Positions 16,885 through 26,223 are shown, numbered from the stretch's first letter. The stretch is DNA of 64,000 nucleotides from Lysobacter firmicutimachus (GCF_037027445.1 NZ_JBANDL010000002.1:1674001-1738000); one strand, 5' to 3'. Program-made: numbers and translations. Notes: a model not told the origin generated them from the letters alone.

Positions 16885-17847
16885 TCAGGGCGCGATCCGG
16901 TACAGCGGTGCCGGAATGAACTCGCCGGTGGCGTAGAGGCTGCGGCCGTCGGCCGACCACCCCAGGGCCTCGGCCTGCGGCAGCCAGGGCAGGTCGCTGA
17001 TCCGCGGCTTGGCGGCGACGGCCTCGGCCCAGGTCTGCCGCGGCGCCCGCGGGTACAGCAGCAGGTAGCGGTAGGTCATCACCGCCAGCGTGCGGCCGTC
17101 CGGCGAGACGTCGGCCGCGGTGACCTGGCCCTGCAGCTTGGCCCGGGCCGGGCTGTTGCGCAGGGTCTGCGCGTCCGGCTCGGGAATGCCGGCCAGGGCG
17201 CCGAGCCGGGTCGCGGTCTGCAGCGCATTGCCCGCCGGCATCAGCGGCAGGGCGAACAGCTCCGGCGGCCGGCGCTTCTTGGAGATCAGCAACACTTGCT
17301 TGCGCTGGACATCGACGGCCACCGCCTCGCAATCGCGCGCGCCGTCGGGCCAGCGGAACGCGATCGACCAGGCCGGCTTGAGGCGTGCGTTCTCGAGCTT
17401 GGCCGGCTCTTCGATCACGTGCAGTTGCAGGCTGCGGCGCAGGCCGCCGTTGTCGCCGGTGTCGGCGATCAGTAGGTAGGCGCGGCCGTCGAGTTCGAAC
17501 GCGGCGATGTCTTCCCAGTCGGTCTTGGTGACGCCGTCGATGCGCAGCGTCGCCAGCCGGTCGCCGTGGGTCGAGACCGCGAACAATCGTTCGGGGTTGC
17601 CGCCGTCGTCGTGCATCCACAGCACGTCGGCGTGGCGACGCGAGGCCGCCAGCCCGCTGATCTCCGACAACTGCGGGTCCAGCATCATCCCGGCCATCTG
17701 GCTGCTGCCGTGCGCCGGCGGCGGCGATTCGGCCGCGCACGCGGCCAGCAGCAGCGCCGCGCACAGCGGCAGCGCGCGGCGGGCGCGGGCGGCCGGCGGA
17801 GCGGAGGCGACGGTGCGCACGGCGGACCGAGGGCGGGGGAATCGCAT
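16885..17847 (-). CDS. Secreted lipoprotein, predicted beta-propeller, unknown function
   Basis: A 320-aa protein. Following the basic MRFPRPRSAVRT start, a hydrophobic stretch ends in lipobox LLAACAA, so it should be a lipoprotein. The mature part has repeated propeller-like motifs (SEISGLAASRRHADVLWMHD, DWEDIAAFELDGRAYLLIAD, AADVSPDGRTLAVMTYR, ALGWSADGRSLYATGE). No catalytic residues are recognised. The ORF could start at 17889, but 17847 puts the basic N-region directly before the hydrophobic core. It is divergent from purT. Confidence 0.7.
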   Translation of the reverse strand: MRFPRPRSAVRTVASAPPAARARRALPLCAALLLAACAAESPPPAHGSSQMAGMMLDPQLSEISGLAASRRHADVLWMHDDGGNPERLFAVSTHGDRLATLRIDGVTKTDWEDIAAFELDGRAYLLIADTGDNGGLRRSLQLHVIEEPAKLENARLKPAWSIAFRWPDGARDCEAVAVDVQRKQVLLISKKRRPPELFALPLMPAGNALQTATRLGALAGIPEPDAQTLRNSPARAKLQGQVTAADVSPDGRTLAVMTYRYLLLYPRAPRQTWAEAVAAKPRISDLPWLPQAEALGWSADGRSLYATGEFIPAPLYRIAP

Positions 17848-17981
17848 GCGCCAAGGATCGCATGCGCGGCGCGCGGCGCCATAGCCCATCGGGCCGAGGC
17901 CCGCGGCCTGCGGCGCGCGATCCGGGGAGCGGGCGCTAAACTAGCGGCTCCATCGCCCGCCCGCTTCACTGAGGAATCCGC

Positions 17982-19181
17982 ATGACCACGCTCGGCACGC
18001 CGCTGTCCCCGCACGCTTTCCGCGTGCTCCTGCTCGGTTCGGGCGAATTGGGCAAAGAAGTGGCGATCGAGCTGCAGCGCTTCGGGGTCGAAGTGATCGC
18101 CGCCGACCGTTACGCCGATGCGCCGGCGATGCAGGTCGCGCACCGCAGCCATGTGCTCGACATGCTCGACGGCCAGGCCGTCCGCGCCCTGATCGCGGCC
18201 GAGCTGCCGAACCTGATCGTGCCGGAGATCGAGGCCATCCACACCCAGACCCTGGTCGAGCTGGAACGCGAGTTCGCCGATCGCGGCAGCGACACCCGGG
18301 TCATTCCGACTGCGCGCGCTGCGCGCCTGACCATGGACCGCGAAGGCATCCGCCGCCTGGCCGCCGAGACCCTGGGCCTGGCGACCTCGCCCTACCGCTT
18401 CGTCGATACCGTCGAGGACTACCGCGCCGCGGTCGCCGCGCTGGGCCTGCCGTGCGTGGTCAAACCGGTGATGTCGTCCTCGGGCAAGGGCCAGAGCCTG
18501 GTGCGCAGCGACGCCGACATCGACGCGGCCTGGGACTACGCCCAGACCGGCGGCCGCGCCGGCGCCGGCCGGGTCATCGTCGAAGGCTTCATCGACTTCG
18601 ACTACGAAATCACCCTGCTGACCGTGCGCCATGCCGGCGGCGTCACCTTCTGCGCGCCGATCGGCCACCTGCAGCGCGACGGCGACTACCGCGAAAGCTG
18701 GCAGCCGCAGCCGATGAGCCCGGTCGCGCTGGCGCGCGCGCAGCAGATCGCCCGCGCCATCACCGACGACCTGGGCGGTTGCGGCGTGTTCGGCGTCGAA
18801 CTGTTCGTCAAGGGCGACGAAGTCTGGTTCAGCGAAGTCTCGCCGCGTCCGCACGACACCGGCCTGGTGACCTTGATCTCGCAGGACCTCAGCGAGTTCG
18901 CCCTGCATGCGCGCGCCATCCTCGGCCTGCCGATTCCGACCATCCGCGAGCACGGTGCGTCGGCGTCGTGCGCGGTGCTGGCGCAGGGCCATGGCGTGCC
19001 GGTGTTCTCCGGCGTCGATGCGGCGCTGGGCCAGGTCGACACCCAACTGCGCCTGTTCGGCAAGCCGCGGGTGGAGGGCCAGCGCCGGGTCGCGGTGACG
19101 CTGGCGCTGGGCGAGGACATCGAGGCGGCGCGCGCCAAGGCGCGCGAAGCCGCGGCGCAACTGCGGGTCGAGCTGCGCTGA
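17982..19181 (+). CDS. purT: Formate-dependent phosphoribosylglycinamide formyltransferase PurT
   Basis: PurT of 399 aa (family about 390). It makes formyl-GAR from GAR, formate and ATP in purine synthesis, a folate-independent alternative to PurN. The N-terminal ATP-grasp pre-domain starts [20 protein letters not shown]. The central ATP-grasp shows [20 protein letters not shown] (ATP loop) and [20 protein letters not shown], and [20 protein letters not shown] carries Mg-binding Glu residues. The end is a typical PurK-type C domain. It stands alone, divergent from the lipoprotein gene. Confidence 0.97.
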   Translation: MTTLGTPLSPHAFRVLLLGSGELGKEVAIELQRFGVEVIAADRYADAPAMQVAHRSHVLDMLDGQAVRALIAAELPNLIVPEIEAIHTQTLVELEREFADRGSDTRVIPTARAARLTMDREGIRRLAAETLGLATSPYRFVDTVEDYRAAVAALGLPCVVKPVMSSSGKGQSLVRSDADIDAAWDYAQTGGRAGAGRVIVEGFIDFDYEITLLTVRHAGGVTFCAPIGHLQRDGDYRESWQPQPMSPVALARAQQIARAITDDLGGCGVFGVELFVKGDEVWFSEVSPRPHDTGLVTLISQDLSEFALHARAILGLPIPTIREHGASASCAVLAQGHGVPVFSGVDAALGQVDTQLRLFGKPRVEGQRRVAVTLALGEDIEAARAKAREAAAQLRVELR

Positions 19182-19221
19182 GCGCGTGGCCTCATCCCTT
19201 TCCATCATCACCGGAGCGACG

Positions 19222-19608
19222 ATGAACGAGACACGAGGCTATGCGGTGTTCTTCTTCCCGCAGGCGCTGGAAGTGCTGGGCGACGCGATCCGGCCGTACC
19301 TGCTCGACGGGCCGGTCGGGCCGCATCTGCTGTGCCGCGAGATCGACACCGGCGGCGCCTTTACCGAGATGACCCTGGAAGGCCGCGATGCGGACGGCCG
19401 GGTGGTGTCGCTGGAGTTGATGGTCCCCGGCAGCATGGTGCGGATGATCGTGTCCGCGCACGGCGAGGGCTCGTTCGGTTTCGGCTCGCGCCTGCGCGGC
19501 GCGGCGCCGGCCGGTGCGACGCCTGCGGATGCCGCGGCGCCTGCGCCCGCGGCGCCGGATTCGCTCGCGACGCCGACCGCCAGCGGGCGCGATGAGCCCG
19601 AAGGTTGA
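19222..19608 (+). CDS. Hypothetical protein
   Basis: A 128-aa protein, not recognised. The first 95 residues look like a compact alpha/beta fold (GYAVFFFPQALEVLGDAIRP, then FTEMTLEGRDADGRVVSLEL). The last 35 are low-complexity Ala/Pro/Thr. ATG at 19222 is preferred because GGAG lies 5 nt upstream; an ATG at 19186 would add 12 residues. It is 40 bp after purT and may be co-transcribed. No signal peptide or membrane segment. Confidence 0.65.
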   Translation: MNETRGYAVFFFPQALEVLGDAIRPYLLDGPVGPHLLCREIDTGGAFTEMTLEGRDADGRVVSLELMVPGSMVRMIVSAHGEGSFGFGSRLRGAAPAGATPADAAAPAPAAPDSLATPTASGRDEPEG

Positions 19609-19752
19609 GCGATGGCGAACCGCTGCGGGGCTTCGGCGCTCGCGGCCAAATCGGGCGTTCGTCGCGACGACGCCGACGCGCTAAAACCCGCGCGGGCGCG
19701 GCCGGAGTCGCGCCAAGGAGGCGCCGCTGTCCGGCGCCGATGAGCCCCTAGG

Positions 19753-20112
19753 ATGAGTACCGCCTCCACCGTCACCTTGTATCGCCCGGTCGGCCCGGAA
19801 GAACTGGCCCTGCTGCGCGACAGCGGCTTCAAGCGCTGGCCGCCGCGCCTGCCGGAGCAGCCGATCTTCTATCCGGTCACCAACGAACGCTACGCGGCGG
19901 AGATCGCCGAGCGCTGGAACGTCAAGGACAGCGGTTACGGCGCGGTGACCCGCTTCGAAGTCGATGCCGCTTTCATGGCCCGCTACCCGCTGCAGAGAGT
20001 CGGTGGCGCGCACCACACCGAGTGGTGGGTGCCGGCGGAGGAATTGGAGCAGCTCAACGACCACATCGTCGGCACGATCGAGGTGATCGCGGAGTTTCAT
20101 CCCGGGGAGTAA
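19753..20112 (+). CDS. ADP-ribosylation/crystallin J1-like protein
   Basis: A 119-aa protein of a small family usually annotated ADP-ribosylation/crystallin J1. It matches by the opening TLYRPVGPEELALLRDSGFK, then FPVTNERYA-type text (FYPVTNERYAAEIAERWN), and the end HHTEWWVPAEELEQLNDHIV. The annotated name is historical; no ADP-ribosylhydrolase active site is visible, so the biochemical role is unknown. It is a stand-alone gene, followed by 759 bp of repeat-rich noncoding sequence. Confidence 0.8.
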   Translation: MSTASTVTLYRPVGPEELALLRDSGFKRWPPRLPEQPIFYPVTNERYAAEIAERWNVKDSGYGAVTRFEVDAAFMARYPLQRVGGAHHTEWWVPAEELEQLNDHIVGTIEVIAEFHPGE

Positions 20113-20871
20113 GCGCGTCGCTGTGCTGAAGCGTACAGCGGTCGCCTGTAGGAGCGGCGCAAGCCGCGACCCCGGGACGTGCAGAGTATCCAAGGCCGAC
20201 GTCATCGATCGAAGCCCGAAACCGTCGCCGGGGTAGGAGCGGCGCAAGCCGCGACCACGGGGCGCGCAGAGAAATCAACGCCTTCGCTATTGATCGAAGC
20301 TCGAAGCCGTAGCGCCGGCTTCTACAACAAAAGCTCCAAAGCCAAGCTTCCGTCCGCAAGCGGCCGGGTCACTTTCTTTGTCCAAGGCGACAACGTCCTA
20401 CGGGATTTCCTTCGGTCAAAAGTAACCAAAGAAAACGCCATGGCTGTTTTCGGATCAAGAGCCGCTATGGGACGTGGCCTGCGCAGGGCTGCTCCGCACA
20501 GGCCCTCCCTGGCCTGGCTACGCACGGCCCGCATCCTTGCGGGCCGCCCTCCGGGGCTTCGATTTGTCCTCGCGAGATCGATGCGGCGCCAAGCTGTTCA
20601 TGGCAACAGCAACAGCAACAGCAACAGCGACGGCAGACGGTGCGTGGCGATTGTCGGGAGGCCGTTCTCGTAGCAACCGGAAGGTCGTTTCGACGTCGCC
20701 CCGTAAGGCATGGGCACATGCCGCCGGTATCGGATGGAGATGATTAGGCGATGATCGGTGCCGCTGCACCCGGCGGCGCGGGGGCGGGCCAACCGCCTGT
20801 GTCCAGTGCGAAGGCGTCGAGCGCGGCGGTGAGGCCCTTGCGTGCGCTGAGTGGAGTTAGCCTCGCTGGGT
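20113..20871. other. 759-bp repeat-rich intergenic region
   Basis: No gene is supported. After the two REP copies comes a unit with inverted arms TTTCTTTG (20373-20380) and CAAAGAAA (20427-20434) flanking GGGATTTCCTTCGGTCA (20402-20418), which recurs exactly at 60612-60628. A run of four AACAGC hexamers lies at 20604-20628. The frames running through here have repeat-derived, protein-unlike composition. It may be a decayed mobile or repeat unit. Confidence 0.55.
20148..20256 (+). repeat. Two REP-like repeats in direct orientation
   Basis: Copies at 20148-20171 and 20233-20256, identical over the 24-bp unit (core GTAGGAGCGGCGCAAGCC) and 85 bp apart start to start, downstream of the crystallin-J1-like gene. 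Confidence 0.85.
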
Positions 20872-22101
20872 TCAATCCGCCAGATCCACCCACACGAGAT
20901 GATGATCGCTGGCATCGGCGATCTTGGCCGCTTCGCTGTCGGCCCGCGGCCAGCACACGCCGCGCTCGCGCACGCTCCAGCCGCGCGAGGGCAGGACGTA
21001 GTCCAGGCGCAGGGTGCCGGCCTTGGGGCCGAAGTCGCCGGTGTGTTCGGCGGTGTCGCCCTTGCGCGCGAAGCCGTAGGCGGCGGCGCGTTCGGGGGCG
21101 CCTTCGCTGCGCGGCGCCGGGCCGGGGGCGACGCGCGGGTGGTCGAGCAGTTGCCTGATCGCGCCGGGCATGCCGTCGCCGTCGAACGGGTCGGCGTTCA
21201 TGTCGCCGACGATGACGAAGCGCGCGTCTTCGGCAAGGCCGCCGCAGCGGCCCTGGTCGTCGCACAGCCAGGCCGGTGCGCCGCCGTCGAGGTAGCGCGC
21301 CCACAGGCCGATCTCGTCGTAGTTGCGCGCGCCGTTGCGGTCTTCGGGACCGTCGAATACCGGCGGGGTCGGGTGTGCGGCGAGGACATGCAGGACGCCC
21401 AGCGGGGTGCGCACCGGCACGTCCCAATGCGATTTCGACGACAGCCGCATCTGCGGCCATACCGCCGGCGAGTACCAGGGCTTGCCGGTGGCCGGGTCGC
21501 GCGGCTGGCGCGCGTTCGGCAGGTCCGCCCACTTGAAGGTCTGGAAGCTGCGCACCGCGTCGTCGTCGATCGGGTACTTGGACAGCACCAGCATGCCGTA
21601 CTGGCCCGGGTGCAGGCCGTAGCCCCAGGCGTCGTTGCCGCGCGCGCGGTCGCCGCGCGCCGCGGTGCCGGACTGGCCGTCGCCGTCCAGGTCCAGGCCG
21701 CTGGGCACGCCGGTGTTGACCGGCGCCAGGTAGCGATAGGGGTAGCGCAGCGCTTCGCCGCCGCCGTCCTGGGCGACTTCCAGGTAGCGGCGCTGGAACA
21801 GATCGGCGGCGCGCTGCTGCGGGTCGTAGTCGAACTCGTTGAGCAGGACCAGGTCCGGGCGCACGCGCTGCAGCACTGCGGCGATCTTGCGCGCGTTGTC
21901 GTCGCCGGCTTCCAGGCGACGGATCAATCCGCCGGCGGATTCGTCGTAAAGCGAGGTGTTGTAGGTCGCCACCCGCAACGTGGCGCTGGCGTCGGTCTGG
22001 GAGCGCAGCCAGCCTTGCGGATCGCCGTGAACGTTCACTTGGGTGCAGGCGCCGAGCAAGGCCGCGGCGAACGCGGCGCAGAGAAGAGGGAGTCGTGACA
22101 T
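20872..22101 (-). CDS. Endonuclease/exonuclease/phosphatase-fold lipoprotein
   Basis: A 409-aa predicted phosphodiesterase or nuclease with a lipoprotein signal ending LLGACTQ. The EEP fold is shown by LRVATYNTSLYDESAGG (Asn of motif I), LVLLNEFDY (metal Glu), LHVLAAHPTPP (catalytic His), FVIVGDMNADPFDGDG (Asp-x-Asn), LDYVLPS and the terminal ASDHHLVWVD (Asp-His pair). All active-site positions are present. Extracellular or periplasmic substrates (nucleic acid or phosphoester) are inferred. It is alone on its strand; the next minus-strand gene ends 130 bp upstream. Confidence 0.9.
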   Translation of the reverse strand: MSRLPLLCAAFAAALLGACTQVNVHGDPQGWLRSQTDASATLRVATYNTSLYDESAGGLIRRLEAGDDNARKIAAVLQRVRPDLVLLNEFDYDPQQRAADLFQRRYLEVAQDGGGEALRYPYRYLAPVNTGVPSGLDLDGDGQSGTAARGDRARGNDAWGYGLHPGQYGMLVLSKYPIDDDAVRSFQTFKWADLPNARQPRDPATGKPWYSPAVWPQMRLSSKSHWDVPVRTPLGVLHVLAAHPTPPVFDGPEDRNGARNYDEIGLWARYLDGGAPAWLCDDQGRCGGLAEDARFVIVGDMNADPFDGDGMPGAIRQLLDHPRVAPGPAPRSEGAPERAAAYGFARKGDTAEHTGDFGPKAGTLRLDYVLPSRGWSVRERGVCWPRADSEAAKIADASDHHLVWVDLAD

Positions 22102-22231
22102 GCGCGCATGATGGCACGGTCCTGCGGCAGGGTTGATTACAGGGGCAGGCGGCGGGACGGGGGCGTAAGCGACGACGCCCCGGCAAGCCGGGGCGTCGCG
22201 GGTCGCAACGGGCGAAGCCGTCGCGGCCGGA

Positions 22232-22678
22232 TTACAGGGTGCAGCCGAACGCGGCGTACTGCGCCTTGCTCTGGTCCAGCGCCATCTTGCAGGCCTGGGC
22301 CAGGCCGGCCTTGCCTTCCGGCGTCGCGGCGGCCTGCTTCCAGGCGTTGCGGCTGGAATCGATGCCGGTCTGGAACGCGGCGCGCTGGGCTTCCGGCACC
22401 TTGTCGGCCAGGCAGGCGGCGATCTTGTTGAGGTAGTCGTCGCACTCGGCGACGCCGACGCTGTCGGCGGCCGGAGCGGCAGCCGCGGCCGGATCGGTGG
22501 CGGCCGGGGTCGCGGCCGGAGCCGAGGCGTCGGCGGCCGGAGCGGCGGCGGCATCGGCGGCCGGAGCCGTCGCAGTGTCGGCGGCCGGGGCGGCGTCGGC
22601 CGGCTTGTCGGCCGGCTTGTTGCAGGCGGCCAGCACCAGAGTGATGGCGGCAGCCAGGAACAGGGTGTTGAACTTCAT
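22232..22678 (-). CDS. Small Ala-rich lipoprotein
   Basis: A 148-aa lipoprotein with lipobox LVLAACNK. Residues 20-75 are a low-complexity Ala/Pro/Asp/Thr linker of near-repeats (PAADTATAPAADAAAAPAAD). A C-terminal helical domain follows (VAECDDYLNKIAACLADKVP, then AQACKMALDQSKAQYAAFGC), with four cysteines that could form two disulfides. The linker probably lifts the domain off the membrane. Function unknown; similar proteins are common in Xanthomonadaceae. Confidence 0.8.
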   Translation of the reverse strand: MKFNTLFLAAAITLVLAACNKPADKPADAAPAADTATAPAADAAAAPAADASAPAATPAATDPAAAAAPAADSVGVAECDDYLNKIAACLADKVPEAQRAAFQTGIDSSRNAWKQAAATPEGKAGLAQACKMALDQSKAQYAAFGCTL

Positions 22679-22809
22679 CGCGGACTCCATGTGGCGGTGA
22701 GTGAATCGGGTGGCGGCTCCATTGCCATGCCTGGGCGGCGCCTTCCCGCGTGTCGTGGATCTAAGGTCACGACCGGGCAACGTGATACACGACCTGAACG
22801 AGACGAGTG

Positions 22810-23544
22810 TTACAAATGTGTAAAAACGCGCCAGTCGCGGCCGTCGAAGGCCTCCAGCGGGCGGAACCGGCGCTTGTAGTCCATCTTCGGATGGCCGGCG
22901 ATCCAGTACCCGAGGTACAGGTGGCCGCGGCGCTCGCGCCGGGCCCATTCGATCTGGCGCAGGATCGCCAGCGTGCCCAGGCCACGGTCGGCGTGGTCGG
23001 GGTCGTAGAAGGTGTAGACCGCCGACAGCGCGTGCTCGACCACGTCGGTGACCGCGACCGCAAGCAGGCGGCCGTGGCCGGGTTCGCGCAGTTCCAGGAA
23101 GCGGTTTTCGCTCCAACTGCCGATCAGGAACTGGTCGAACTCGATCGCGCCGTGACCGTCCATGCCGCCGCCGGCATGACGCGAGGCGAGGTAGCGCTTG
23201 TAGAGATTCAATTGCTCGGTGGTGCGCTCGGCGGCGTGGACGCGCATCTCGACGGCGGCATTGCGCGCCAGGCAGCGGCGCTGGCTGCGGTCGGGAACGA
23301 AGCGCTCGACCGGAATGCGCACCGCGACACAGGCGCGGCAGGCGGCGCAGTGAGGCCGGTAGACGATGTCCCCGGAGCGGCGGAAACCCCAGCCCAGGGC
23401 GTGCGGGTACCAGTCGCGCAGGCGCGGATCGCGCGGGTCCAGCACCAGGTCGCGGGCGGTACGTTCCGGCCAGTAGCCGCAGGCGTGCTCGCCGGTGTGG
23501 AACAGGCGGAGGTCGTCGCTGTCCGGCTGCGGTTGCGTGCCCAT
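22810..23544 (-). CDS. bpt: Aspartate/glutamate leucyltransferase Bpt
   Basis: A 244-aa leucyl-tRNA-protein transferase of the ATE1-like Bpt type. It adds Leu to N-terminal Asp or Glu and so feeds substrates to the ClpS/ClpAP N-end rule pathway. The N-domain has the cysteine cluster [11 protein letters not shown] and [20 protein letters not shown]. The GNAT-like C-domain carries [39 protein letters not shown] and [23 protein letters not shown] at 23544 gives the usual family start; the frame extends to 23580. It stands alone here, without clpS or aat. Confidence 0.94.
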   Translation of the reverse strand: MGTQPQPDSDDLRLFHTGEHACGYWPERTARDLVLDPRDPRLRDWYPHALGWGFRRSGDIVYRPHCAACRACVAVRIPVERFVPDRSQRRCLARNAAVEMRVHAAERTTEQLNLYKRYLASRHAGGGMDGHGAIEFDQFLIGSWSENRFLELREPGHGRLLAVAVTDVVEHALSAVYTFYDPDHADRGLGTLAILRQIEWARRERRGHLYLGYWIAGHPKMDYKRRFRPLEAFDGRDWRVFTHL

Positions 23545-23695
23545 GCGACCAGCATAGCGCCGCCCGCACGCGCCGCGCATGGCCTGCGTCGCTGTCTTGC
23601 GACTGAACCCCGCCGGGACCGTGTCAACCGCCGTCCGGCGCGGGCGTTGATCCGTCTATCGGCGCCGCGGTGGCGCCTGTCGCAGGAGTCAACGC

Positions 23696-24328
23696 ATGAA
23701 CCGTTCCTCCCTCTACGTCGCCGCGCTGGCGGCGTTCGTGTTCGCCGGCGCGGCCGTGGCCGTGCCTTCCGCCGACGCAGCCGCGCAGCAGGGGCCGCGG
23801 AGCCGGCTGGACGCCAACCAGGACGGCGTGATCAGCCGTGAGGAAGCGGCCAAGCTTCCGCGCCTGGCGGAGAATTTCGACCGTTTGGACAAGAACCGCG
23901 ACGGCAAGCTGGACGCGAGCGAGCGTCCGCAGCGCCGCGGCGGGCGAGAGCACGGTGGCCGCCACGGCGGTCCGGGCGGCGTCGGCGCGCTCGACGCCGA
24001 CGGCGACGGACGCATCAGCCGCGCCGAAGCGGGCAAGTTTCCGCGCCTGGGCGAGTCCTTCGATCGCATCGACCGCAACCGCGACGGCTATCTGGTACGC
24101 AGCGAACTGCGCGCCCATCACGAAGCCGAGCGTCCCAAGCACGAGGCCGAGCGCGCCAAGCGCTTCGACGAACACTTCGCCGCGGCCGATCTCAACCGCG
24201 ACGGCAAGCTGAGCAAGATCGAAGTCGAAGAGAAGATGCCGCGGCTGGCGCGCAGCTTCGCCTTCTACGACGAAGACCGCGACGGCTTCCTGACCCGGGC
24301 CGATCTCAAGCCGATGCCGCATCGCTGA
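23696..24328 (+). CDS. Secreted EF-hand protein with six EF loops
   Basis: A 210-aa protein with a Sec signal (residues 1-27), so exported. Six canonical 12-residue EF-hand loops follow: DANQDGVISREE, DKNRDGKLDASE, DADGDGRISRAE, DRNRDGYLVRSE, DLNRDGKLSKIE and DEDRDGFLTRAD. The last has Asp at position 12 instead of Glu. They form three pairs, separated by a Gly/Arg/His-rich stretch (about 80-97) and a charged helix (EAERPKHEAERAKRFDEHF). Probable periplasmic calcium binder or buffer; target unknown. Confidence 0.9.
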   Translation: MNRSSLYVAALAAFVFAGAAVAVPSADAAAQQGPRSRLDANQDGVISREEAAKLPRLAENFDRLDKNRDGKLDASERPQRRGGREHGGRHGGPGGVGALDADGDGRISRAEAGKFPRLGESFDRIDRNRDGYLVRSELRAHHEAERPKHEAERAKRFDEHFAAADLNRDGKLSKIEVEEKMPRLARSFAFYDEDRDGFLTRADLKPMPHR

Positions 24329-24395
24329 CATCGCCGCAGACACGGCCGCCGCGACGACCGTCGCATGCCGCAGGCGACCGGGCATGCACCCCCTT

Positions 24396-24425
24396 GGGCG
24401 CGCTCAGCGCGCCCGCTTTTTTTTT
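24396..24425 (+). terminator. Rho-independent terminator
   Basis: Perfect 8-bp stem (24396-24403 with 24407-24414), loop TCA, then a run of nine T residues (24417-24425), 67 bp past the EF-hand gene. Confidence 0.9.
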
Positions 24426-24545
24426 GCGAATGCGCGCGCTGCGCTTTTTTGAACGTGCAGCGCGCGACGCGCGGTTCCCCACTCGCCGTCGGATGCATAC
24501 ACCGGCCTTCGCCGAGCGCGTGCCGTTGCCGAGGCGCGCTCGGCC

Positions 24546-25832
24546 TCAGCCGAAGCGCCCGGCGTGGTGCAGCGCGTAGAGCACGGCGGCGACCATCACG
24601 GCCGAACTCCAGGCCATCGCCTGCGGCCCCAGTATCCAGCGGTATGCGCGGCTCTGGCGCGGATCGCGGCCGGTGTCGCGGAAGATGCGTTCCAGACTCG
24701 GCGCCAAGGCGCGAGGCAGGGTGACCATGTAGATCCATGTCCCGGCGGCCAAGGTGATCAAGGTCAGCACGATCGGCACGAACCAGCCGCGGCTGAGTTC
24801 CAGGGACACCAGCAAGGACAGCGCCATGATCAGGCTGAGAGCGGTCATCTGCCAGATCAGGCGGACAATGCGCGCGCGCTCTTGAGGCGTGGCGGCGAAG
24901 GACAGCAAGTAGCGAGAGGTGAGGACGGTCGCCGTGGTGCCGCCGATGAAGCCGCCGATCAGCCCGCCCATCGACGCGTCGGTCCAGCTTGCGATGCGCA
25001 GCGACAGCGCCGCCGCATCCAGCGGTGCGCCGGTCACCGCCTCCGTCACCGGCGAAAGCACCCGCTCGACCACGAACACGAACACGCTGCCGACGAAGCC
25101 GCCGACGGTGCTGGTGATGCTGGCGCCGAGCTTGCCGGCCAAACCCGAACCCAGCGTGCCGGCCGCGACCGCCGCCGTGGTCGTGCCGCCCGGGCCGATC
25201 ACGCCGAGCGCGCTGGCGACCAGGGTGGTGAAGCCCACCGACGGTGCGCTGGCCTGGGCGAACACGGCGAAGCGGTCCAGCAGCTCGGCGCGCACCGCGC
25301 TGCGCGCGCGCGACAGGCGCTTGCGCACGGCCGCGTCGCTGAGCCCGAGCAGGGCCGCGACCTGTTGCGAGCTCTGGCCTTCGCGGTAGTACAGCAGCAA
25401 CACTTCGCGGCTGTCGTCGGGCAGGGCCGAGATCAATTCGGCGGCGGCCTGGGCGCGTTCGGCCTCGATCAGACGATCCATCGCCGTCGGCGCCGGGTCG
25501 GCCGCGGCGGCGATGGCGGCTTCGACGTCGTCGGCCTCCCGCGGCTGGCGCGAGCGCGCGCGCAGGTGGTCGTGGGCGAGGTTGCGGGTGATCTGGCGCA
25601 GCCAGGGCAGGAAGCTGCTGGGGTTGTGCAGCTTGCGGATGTTCTGCCAGCCGCTGATGAAGGCTTCCTGGGCGATGTCCTCGCTGGCCGGCACGTCGCG
25701 CACCATCGCCAGGGCGATCGCGGTGATCGAGTTCTGGCAGGCGGAGACGATCCGCGAATAAGCCGCGGCGTCGCCGTTGGAGGCCGCCGGCAGGTCCTGG
25801 CCGATCAGCGAATTGAGCGCCTCGGCGTTCAT
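24546..25832 (-). CDS. ECF sigma factor with C-terminal transmembrane domain
   Basis: A 428-aa protein. Residues 1-185 are an ECF sigma factor: region 2 (SEDIAQEAFISGWQNIRKLH, FLPWLRQITRNLAHDHLRAR) and region 4 (LPDDSREVLLLYYREGQSSQ, VAALLGLSDAAVRKRLSRAR). The remaining 240 residues hold four to six hydrophobic segments, starting with a Gly-rich stretch (TSTVGGFVGSVFVFVVERVL). No separate anti-sigma gene lies nearby. The fused membrane part may tether or inhibit the sigma domain. GGAGGG precedes the ATG. It could also act as a membrane-bound transcription regulator released by proteolysis. Confidence 0.88.
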   Translation of the reverse strand: MNAEALNSLIGQDLPAASNGDAAAYSRIVSACQNSITAIALAMVRDVPASEDIAQEAFISGWQNIRKLHNPSSFLPWLRQITRNLAHDHLRARSRQPREADDVEAAIAAAADPAPTAMDRLIEAERAQAAAELISALPDDSREVLLLYYREGQSSQQVAALLGLSDAAVRKRLSRARSAVRAELLDRFAVFAQASAPSVGFTTLVASALGVIGPGGTTTAAVAAGTLGSGLAGKLGASITSTVGGFVGSVFVFVVERVLSPVTEAVTGAPLDAAALSLRIASWTDASMGGLIGGFIGGTTATVLTSRYLLSFAATPQERARIVRLIWQMTALSLIMALSLLVSLELSRGWFVPIVLTLITLAAGTWIYMVTLPRALAPSLERIFRDTGRDPRQSRAYRWILGPQAMAWSSAVMVAAVLYALHHAGRFG

Positions 25833-26223
25833 CGCGCGCCCTCCGCCCTGCAAGGCGACGAGGCCGGTGCGGCCGGTACGGCGGGGCGGAACGAGTGCGG
25901 GCAGGACATCGGGTCGGTCTCCAGGCGGCGGCATCGCGCGATGCCTGTCTCCCCAGACGTCGCCGCTGCGGAAATGTGACCACGCCGGGCGAGCGGCTGT
26001 CCATGCCGCCCGAACGCCGCAGACGGCCGCTGCCCGGCCGGCGGCTGCGGAAGCCGCCGAGCGAGCGTTCGGTCGTTCGGGATCGAGCGGTTGGGGCCGA
26101 TCGGCCGAGCCGGCCGGCCTAAATTGGCCGGTCTAAATTGGCCGGTCGAGATTGGCCGATCGGGGAGCGCAGCGATCCGACGCTCGCGGACGGCAGGACA
26201 GGCCGGGTGCGTCCCGTGCCGGC
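25833..26223. other. 391-bp gap upstream of the ECF sigma gene
   Basis: Contains the 14-bp tandem repeats at 26119-26160 and an otherwise GC-rich leader. It should hold the sigma factor promoter (minus strand); none could be assigned. No gene recognised. Confidence 0.4.
26119..26160. repeat. Three tandem 14-bp repeats CTAAATTGGCCGGT
   Basis: Two exact copies (26119-26132, 26133-26146) and a diverged third (26147-26160). The unit contains an AAATT core and the palindrome GGCC. It lies 64 bp downstream of the DUF2007 gene and about 290 bp upstream of the ECF sigma gene. Confidence 0.75.

Noticed and set aside
20179..20673. 164-codon plus-strand frame with a SNSNSNS run
   Set aside because: Built from two REP copies, the shared repeat module and AACAGC repeats; no domain or start context.
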